Assembly: GCA_019054805.1 (NCBI GenBank)
Contig: JAHQIY010000010.1
Coordinates: 2,587,501-2,651,500, forward strand
Direction of reading: 5' to 3'
DNA length: 64,000 nt
Source: Brachionus manjavacas
Lineage: Eukaryota; Rotifera; Eurotatoria; Ploima; Brachionidae
The notes under the pieces were generated by a model that saw nothing but the letters and a program-made list of their open reading frames with translations, was not told where the DNA came from and ran no database searches. Of this stretch, positions 11,801 through 21,570 are shown in pieces (within the stretch, counting starts at the first letter, position 1; the number at the start of each line of letters is the position of its first letter). A program made the position numbers and the translations under genes.

Positions 11801-14800
11801 AAAAAATAAACGCCAGTAGTCAATCCTAAAATGCTCGCTATTCTAATTAAATTGTGATTTTGGAAGTTAAAAATTTAAAAATGGAAATTTTTTTTTTAAA
11901 TATATAAAGTGCTTAATTTACGTAATTTATGGTCAAATCTTCGTACTGAATATAAATGGTACAGACATGGATAGACAATTAGATTTAAACTATTAAAAAA
12001 ACATTTTTCTTTCTGTTCTTTTTCATAATTTAAATTTATTAGGTCCCTGTTCTTTTTTGTATTTTTAAACGGGGTCCGGGGCGGAGCCCAGGTTTAGGGA
12101 TTCGGGTATGCTGAATTTAAAATTGAAATTTATTAAATAATTAAATTCTTTTTTTTTAATACCACTAAGTACAATAAGTACAGAAAGTACAAAAAAGGAA
12201 AAGAATTTTAACTTTTTTAATATTCTCATTGTCTATACCTCGGTACAGAAAAGTTAAATAGTAAGTAAAAAATATTAATGAAAAATTATTTTACATCTAT
12301 TTAAAAAAAATTATTTATAATAGTATTTAGTAATAGTATTTATAACTTCATTGAAAACATTCATGGAGAATAATTTAGTTTGTACAACTAATCTTCAATT
12401 TTAGTGCTACAGGCCTTTTTCATGAACTATGATCTTGTATTTTTATTTCTTCAGTCAGTGGTACCAAATACCGAAAGGCATCTATTTTTTCTTCTGTATA
12501 ATAAACTATTTTTTCCTATTTTTTGAGCGTGTATTTATGAATAAAAAAATTTAAGAAGCGAAATTAGTGAATTCAATTTACGAGAATGTTGCCACACTGG
12601 TTTGGACAAACCGCTTTCGAACCGGTTTCTGATCAAATTGGTTCGATTTTTCAAACCGAATGAAATTTCTCTGAAATCCCGAATCTTTATGAAAAGTTTT
12701 ATAATTACTTGCTCAATCGAATCGCAAACCATTGAAGCATCATGTGGATGTGGGAAATAGGGTACGTCTTGTAAAATTCACTTGGCTCCCATTCATTATC
12801 AATAAAATGAGAAGTAAGTGAAAGAAAAAGATCGTTAACTAAAGATGACAAAACATTACTTGTAAAATTAACATTTGAATAATTTTTGTGATGTTTTCTT
12901 TAATTTCTTTTTGTTTTGATTTCATATTTTTTTTAATCAGTTCCCTCACAGTTTTCCTGTCAAGAAGAACGTAATCTGGATTTGGATTTGGAACGTATTA
13001 CAAATTCAGAAATCTTCAGGCAATTTTATGCCAGAATAATTAGATCCAGGAAATAAAATAACTAAGTAATACTTTAAATTTTTAAATTTTACACACGATA
13101 TTAAATATATGAAATGGCAAAAATAAAAATATATGCAACCAAAATTTGACTTGTTTCCAAATCTCTTTTTTGTTTTTTGGCTAAAGAAAAATAAAGCTAA
13201 AAAAAAGGTTATGTATCGGCAAATTATTTTATTGTAAAATAGTGTCAATAAAAGGGCTTAAATTTTTTGGGGGTGACAAATTTAATTTTTTTAAGATGAC
13301 AAAAATAACTAAAAGTGGTGACTAATTTAATCTATTTTAGCTGACAATAAACAACTAATTATTCTGACAAATATATTTATATTGAGATGACTATTTAATA
13401 ATTTTGCACTGACTAAATTTTATTTATTTTTATTTTATTTTAGTTCTAATTAAGCTATTTAGTTCGACTTGAGTGGAAATCAAAAGTAATGAACCCTATG
13501 CTTCACAAGGAGTGAATAAGGAAAAAAAAAGAAAGCTATTTAGTAATTTAATTCTCCAAGATTCTAAGAAATGAACTTAAATTGTGACGTTTTCTCATAG
13601 TTGACTCTAGCTTGATGATGAGATTTGGACAAAACGGATTGTCAAAATCGTCTGGAGCTTCCTTCTGATTTGGTTCTATAGTTCAAGATTTTGATTTTTA
13701 TTGTGACCTCAAAATCATTAATTTGTTGTAAAAATAATTAATTAGTCAAAAAAGTATTTTTGTCACTCAAATAATTATTTTATCAGTCAATTAATTTATT
13801 TGTCATCATATGTAGTTTTTTTTGTCAGTAGATTTAGTCTTTTTGGTCTGTAAAATTTATTTTTTTTTGTCAGTCCATTAATTGATAGCCTCAAAAAAAT
13901 TTCCGTATTTTTTCCTGGATAAAATTGGACGATCATTACCTGTACTGTTAAAATACTTAAAACATTGCACAAATTATTTTTTTTATGTAAATAAAAAAGT
14001 CGTCTTGGTTATGCAAGTCAATTATTTTTATTATTATTATTATTATTTTATTATTTTATTATTTATTCAATAAACACCGCAAGGGTGATGTAAAGAAAAT
14101 AATATTAATATAAGTGACATAATATTGTGAATGAAAAACTTATTTTTTTTCTTGAATTTTTTCTTAATATGTTGTACAAATTGGTGGACGGTTATTTTGA
14201 CGTGTGTAATTTTGCCGTCATTAATTTGACTTGATAAATTAATCGACACTTAATCTTGACGTCATTAATTATGGCATTGCTTAAATTAACTAGAATATTT
14301 TAGACGAAAAATTAATTAAACTAAATATAAACTTGACGAAAAATTTATTTTATTAATTAGTTAATGAAAATAAAATTGAAACATCTATATACAATTTAAT
14401 AATTAATTAGTAAATTAGTAATCTATAATTAAAGCTAAATTTCTTAAATAATCTATAACTTTAATTTTTGAATAGTCTTTAATTATTTCACTTATGTTTA
14501 TCAAAAGAATTAATTCTTCCATGTAGAAAAGAAAATAGGGAAAAAATAATTAAATTAGTCAAGTCACGTCGAATGACGTTCAAATTAAAGTGAAGTTTAA
14601 TTTAGTCAACTTATTAAACATCAAAAAATATTAAAGGAAAAACTAAATAGTCAAAATTATGATGTCAAATTAATTGACGTCGAAAACATACAAGTTGATT
14701 CATTACACAACCGTACAAATTACTTAATCTACCGCCTAAATTATTTAAATTATGTTTAACTCCGATTGGAAAATTGTGGATTTACAAAAAAAATGTAAAG

Positions 14801-17800
14801 AGTTAAAACTTTTTTACCAAGGCAAGAAAGCTGATTTAATAAAACGATAAAAGTTTATATTGAACCAAAAGCCAAATCCGGTAGAAAGGATAAGGCTAAG
14901 TCTTGTTTAGTAAAACAATTAAATTAGGTAAAAACTAAGTAATTTAGGCTATAAATTAAGTAATTTTTGTTTTGATTTTTTTTATTCGGTTTTTTTTTTC
15001 ACTTAAACTTGACTAAATAAAATAAGCATAAAAAAAATTTTATACGTAAATTAAGTAATTTTTGCATTTTTTTATTCGAGATTCTAAGTAAATTAACAGG
15101 TAATATTTCTTCGATATAATTATTCTGGCATAAATTGCCTGAAGATTTCAAATTGTACATTAATTTTTTATTTGGTATTTTACGTACATTTACGTACGAA
15201 ATGGCTAATTATAAATTAGGGATTGGAAACCAGTTCAAAATTGACAAAAATAATTTTTTTCTAAATTTTTTTGAAATCAGAATTTAATTTAAATAATAGT
15301 CTATTAATTCAAAATATTACTTAATTAATTTGATTAATTATGAGGAGAACTAAGAACTTGATAAAAACATTGTTGTCGTCAAAAATTCAAATAGACCATA
15401 GTCTGGTGCAATAGTCTAAAAATCACATTTTTCTACTTTAACCAAATTTAAAAAATTTCTTATTTCCGAATAGTGATAGACAAATTAAATCGTAGAAAAA
15501 GATTGTCCGATAATTCGGAAAGAGCAAAAGACCGGACTGTAAACAAGCCGTCTAGTAAGACCGGTCATTATGGTAATAAAAAAATACTATTAGAAAATAT
15601 GTGTTGTTTGAAGATTTTAAAAGCATTTTTGATTTCTACTAATACCTGACTGCTGCTAGTTCGTTTGCTTGTATCTCTAGCATGCTTTAATACTTCAAAC
15701 TCTTTGGAAAGCTAACTTTTAAAGTGACCAGATTTCGAATTTAAATCTTTTATTTTGCCTAGATTTGCCAATCGATTTGGATAGTGTGGACGAAATAGAA
15801 TTCAGCAAAAGAGAACGAGTTAGAAGAAAATTAACCCAGCTTAAAAAAACTATGAAGCGAAAGGGTCATAACCCACTAAGTCGTCTAAAGAGACGCTCAC
15901 CTGACTCTGACTCGGACAGTTATTCCGACTACAGTGACTCAAGTGATGAAGAAGCTAAAAAATCTTTCACTGAAGAAATAGTTGAGTATCCGAGCATATC
16001 TAACGAAGGCCATTATTGGATCGGCAAAGACTATTGTAACAGCTACAAGGCTGACTTTAAGGATGTGTCTCAATTTTCCCAGGACCAATTTGATCGAGCT
16101 ACAACTCCAAGGATGCCATGGAGAGATGAAGGTCTGGTTGTGATCGGCGAAGCAGCGCGCGATCTCGCCAGACATTTTATTCAAAGATGGAACCAATGCA
16201 AACGAGAAAAAGTTCGACACAACTATTCGTATCCTTTTTTGTTGCCCAAGTCCTACGAGGAACCGTTTGACTATGACTACAAAAGCTGGTTCAAAGATCA
16301 ATTATTCAATTGTGAAGTTCAGGTGAGAATTTTTTTTTTTTTTTCAAATTTTTATTGCTTTTTTTTCTAATTTAGATGACTCGTTCTTTGGATGCTTGGT
16401 CAGGAGGTCTTTCCCAGACTGAATCTTCTATTTTAAATTCATACTGTGATTTGATAAATAAATCCGAACATTTTATTTACATAGAAGTGAGTTGAATTTT
16501 TTTAGTTACATTTTTAGCCCTTATCACATATGACTAGTTTTTATTCTTTTAAACATTTTTCAATAAAAGTAAAAGAAGCCCAAAAAATAAAAGAGTTTAG
16601 CTGTATTGTCTTGAAAAATTCAAACAAAATAAAATTCAAAACATCTCTTAAAAATACTATGAAAAGTCAAGTTATTTTTTATCAAAAAATATTCTTTACT
16701 TCAAAGGGTTTGTAAAAAGAAGCCGAAAAAATGAACAAAAAAACCTGGAATCATCATAAATTCATAATAAAATTAAAAAATCTAATTTAATAAAATTTAA
16801 TCAATTTGAGATAATTTATTTAAGACAGCAAAGATTCTAGAAAAGCACTTGAATTTTAAAATGCATCAAAGTCGAAGGGCATCGTACTAAGTTTCGACTT
16901 AACAGCAATAAAATATAAAAAATCTTTAGATTATTTGGCTCTATAATTTTTGGTAATTTTTTCAACCATTCATTTACATAATCAAACTTGGCTACCCTCA
17001 CTCATTTGCGCTTTTCAGGATTGGAATAATTTTCATATTCTTCAAATTTATCTTTTCTTTGATCCTTACACCAACCACTTCCTGTACTAATTCCTACTCA
17101 TAACTCTTTAGCGATTTGTGTCTTATTTTTTTCTTTTTTTTCTATTGCATCTATTACATTTTATTTAGCTTCAATTGAAGTTTGTTGAGGTTCTCTTTTT
17201 TAAACCTCTTGGATTACTCATTTAATTTGATTTTTTTTTTTAATTTGATATTGTTGGTTATTTATTTATTTGTTTTCTGTATCGAGCTAGCTGGCTTATG
17301 CTAAAACGCGTACCACCTGTTTTTTACCAAAAACTTCCCAGCACCAAAATATATTCATTATTTACATAAGAATGTAGATATTTTAATTATCTTCAAAACG
17401 GTAAGCAATGAAGTTTTCAATTTTTTGAAATTAAGGAATTTTAGTAAAAAAATACATTTTTGGTATTTTTTTTAGATAATACCAAAAGGTATTTTCATTA
17501 TCTTGAAAACATATGGTCAGTTAATAGCAACTCAGGATTTTACTCGTTATCACTAGTTTTACAAGTCAAAAACTAGGTCTTATGATCCAACTGATTCTTT
17601 TGCGTAAAAGTTCATCAAGTTCTCTACAAAATAGTTGGTGGTCGGAAGTTTTTGGATTATTCCTAATACCATCCGACCGCGGTCCGTGTTTTAGCATAAG
17701 CCAGCTAGAGCTCCTTCAGAATAAATTTAAAAAAAAAAATAAAAACAAAAAATTAATATAAAGTTAAAATAAAATGTAAAGAAGTTAAAAAGATAATTGA

Positions 17801-20499
17801 AATAGGATGTTACATGTTACATATGTTTACATAATTGAAACTTCAATAAAAAAAAAGGAAATAGTTAGGTAGCAATTACACAATGAAGTTGAGTATTCAA
17901 TTTATCTTGATTCGAAGCCTTCTTTGTTTTCCTCCACCAGTTTGAGAATCAATGAAATAGAATGACTCAGTCCTGTCCCAACATATCTCTCACTCAACTC
18001 AAATAGCCGATTTAAGACTGTTAGTAATTTTAGTTTATTAAAAGCTTCATGATGCACGATGTTGGAGCGAGTATCATATTTTTTTTAATCTGAGGATAAA
18101 TCTGACAGCTGTATTTTGAATTGTTTGTATTTTTCTGATATTTTTTTCTAAAAATGAATTCAAGCAAGGAAAAGAATAACGCGTGTAGAATAAAAAATGG
18201 CACAAAATTAATCCTATATTAATCTATAATTTTTTTAACTATAACTGAACCCTCCTATTTTGAAAAAATAATATCAGTTAAGGTATTGAACTCCATGATA
18301 TCGAGACTAGAGCGAACAGTCTTGGCATGGTCTTGTACAACCTTTAGATCCATATTGCACTGGCAAGTGCGAATTTTGTTTTCGAGTTGCTTAAGATTTT
18401 TGACCTTCCAATAACCCTCATAAACTTTAGCTTTCAAATTTTCCCAGAAACTTCAATTGGTCGTGCTTTTGGTACGTTTGCTGGATTCACTTCTTTGGCA
18501 ACATACCTTGTATTTTTATGGCTCTATATCATTACATAGAAAAAAATAACATAGAAAATTTACATTGAAAAATTATTATTTTTTGCCCGAAATTTATTAC
18601 ATAGAAAAATTAACATTGAAAAAATTATCATATTTTTTGGTCAAATACTTAGTCAAAAAAAATCTATTAAGCTTTTATATCATAAAATAAATAAAAAATT
18701 ATTATCACATGATTCCTATTAATTTATCTAGAAATTCTAAATATTTTATACTTTTATATTGTTTATATAAATTTCATCTCTTTTCTTCTCTCTTTGATCT
18801 CTTTAAATTTTGTTTCAATTTTAAGCTTTTGTTTTTGGTTTTTTGTTTCACAATGCCTTCTTTTGTGAAAATTCCAATATTTTATTGAAAACTATGAAAT
18901 TGTCTCATCGGCGAGGAAGCATTTAATTAAAAAAAAAATTGAATTTAAATTAACAAGAAACTTGTCTTTATTGAAATTCAATTTTGTATGTGAATTTTTC
19001 TATGTATCAATTTTCGGACAAAAAAATTGTCACTTTTCAATGAAAATTTTCTATGTTTTTTTTTTCTATGTAATGATATGGCCTCATCCAGATAATATTC
19101 ATTAATCATTTGGTTCAAGTCGTTTCTTAATGCACTCTCCAAGGAAGACATGTTGATTGACCGCTAAACCACTAGGTACAAAATATGGCTCGCTTATTCC
19201 GCGTTGTGAAATAGCCAACCAAACCATTAATTTTTCTTGAAATTTTTTAACATTCTTGTTCTTTCCACTCTCCAACATTTTGCTTAAGTTTCTGCAATAA
19301 AAAATATTATTTCCTGGCATAAATTCGTATCTGCTATATTTTAAAAGCATTCGACGACATTCTGGCCTAGCTGCCTTCTCCTGGTAAGCATTTAAATGAG
19401 ACCTCTTGTGTTTTTTATACTTTTTGATGTTTGTATATTTCTTTAAAACCCTTGCGATTTAGATATTGTGGCAATTAGACTTTCTAGCCATCTTTCTTTG
19501 CGGAAGATCCGATTTATGATTGAAATAGGCTCTAAGTTTAGCAACCATTAGTTTCGTCGCAATTTTAGCAGGTCTACCACTTCCTTTTTTTCTCTTGAAA
19601 GTTTTATCTTTTTCTATAACATCTAGCCAACGATAAACAGAACGTTTATTGTATCCAAAACCAGTGAATCGCCTTACAACTTCAGCTTTTTGAAAATTTT
19701 GGTTACTTTTTACAAAGGCTGTACAAATCTTTTTTGATGGTTTCGAACATTTTTGCTTTCAACTCATCGAAAATTAAACTTTATGAAATAACTTTTACTT
19801 ATTTTAAAGCTAGCATCAGCCTGATTTAAATTAAAAAAAAAATTGGTAAAAATTCGGGAAAACTGTCCACTCTTATAGCAAATTAAACTAACTTAACTTT
19901 TGTGCCAATTTTATTCTACACCCATTAGTCTGAAATTGATCCGACTAACTTAATATTAAAAAATAGTATTAATTTAGTATTAGTAAAAATATTATTATAT
20001 ACCTGTATTGAATTGATTTGAGTTTGAAGCAGGAAGAAGCTCATGATCATGCCCATCAAACTTTACTTAATCTTAATCTTACTTAATCACCTATCTCTAT
20101 ATACAATCTTGTTACTATTTATTCGAAATTTTCTATCTATATTAAAATTGTAACTATTTTTTCTGTAAATTTTCTATTTATCTTTTTCTCTACCTGTAAT
20201 ATTCTTTATAATCTTATGTAAAATCTGTAATGTCTCTATAAATTCTTTTTTCTTAATCAATTGTACCAATATTTGAAATTACTCATCTCGTATTAGTTTT
20301 CTATACTATTGTACAATTAATTTATATATTTTTTATTAATTTCCTATTAATGACAAATTTCTTGAATTACTTAAATACCTGTATAATCTCTCGTATTCGT
20401 CTTGCACGTCAGTTTCGTCTCTGTAACTTTTATTGTAGTTCCTTAATTTATCTCTCGATTTTTGCGCAATTAGCTACCATAGATGGCTTCCAAATAAGC

Positions 20500-20533
<34 letters not shown>

Positions 20534-21504
20534 GTGTCTAGGTAATTATGTGACCGACTGTTCACAACTTTCGTGACTTAAATATTTTCTTGTTTTATGT
20601 GACCCGAGCTGTTCACAACTTTTGTGACCTGAAATTATGTGATCAAAAAATAAAGAATGAATAATTTTGTCAAAAATGTGATCCAAAATGAAAGAATGTG
20701 ACCCAGAAAAAAATTTTGTGACCCATATAAGAATAATGTGAACCAAAAAAATTTTGTGACCCGAGACTATTTTATTAAAAAAAAAGTTTAATGAATTAAA
20801 TAAAAGATAGATAGATAAACGTTTTTATTTAAATAAATAAATAAATATTGGCTCGAGCTTTCGCCCCTTTGCCAAGCTTAAATAAAATGTTTCAAAAAAC
20901 AACAAAAAGAAATATAAAATAAAATTATTTTCTCTCACCTTTTTTTTTTTTTTTTAATACGAAAAAAGAGAAGAAAAGAACTAAAAAATAAATTATAAAA
21001 GAGAAAAAAAATAAATATAACACAAATTAGACAACGTTGCCCTTCAAAATAACCGTCACATTTATCACACTTCACTGGGTTTCTCTTCTTACTCACAACT
21101 TTTCTAACTTCCTCAGTTTCTAAAATATCTTGGTTATTCATTTCAATTAAAAATAATAAAGCTTCAGTAATTGAAAAATCCTGTCCTTAAATAATGATTT
21201 TGAAATTTACTTAAAAAATAAATTACTTCGCCATGATATAATCACAAATTTTTAGTTTTAGTTTTTTTTCATTCAGTGATCTTAACAGTTTGTAATTTTT
21301 AGCAAATTTTACTTTACATAATCATGTGATCTAAAGAAAAATTTTGTGATCAAGAAAAGAATAACGTGAACCAGAAAAAAATTTGTGACCTTTAAATGAA
21401 TTATGTGATCAATTTAAAAAAATGAGATCACTTTTAAAATTTTTTGATCACATAATTTCAGGTCACAAAAGTTGTGAACGGCCGGTCACATAATTACCTA
21501 GACC

Positions 21505-21570
<66 letters not shown>

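Larger units (their letters stand above)
17250..19980 (-). mobile_element. LINE 3' part interrupted by two elements
   Basis: The LINE pieces are 19926 to about 19980, 17706-18178 and 17250-17289. Joined, they follow the copy at 62755-63405: the FPCLNSFLEKNIRKIQTIQN stretch, NIVHHEAFNKLKLL, the 3' UTR words GATAATTGAAATAGGATGTT (as read on +), and the terminal GGAGC/GCTC hairpin with CAAATAAATAAATA. Interruptions are the MITE 17290-17705 and the Tc1/mariner copy 18179-19925. Confidence 0.75.
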
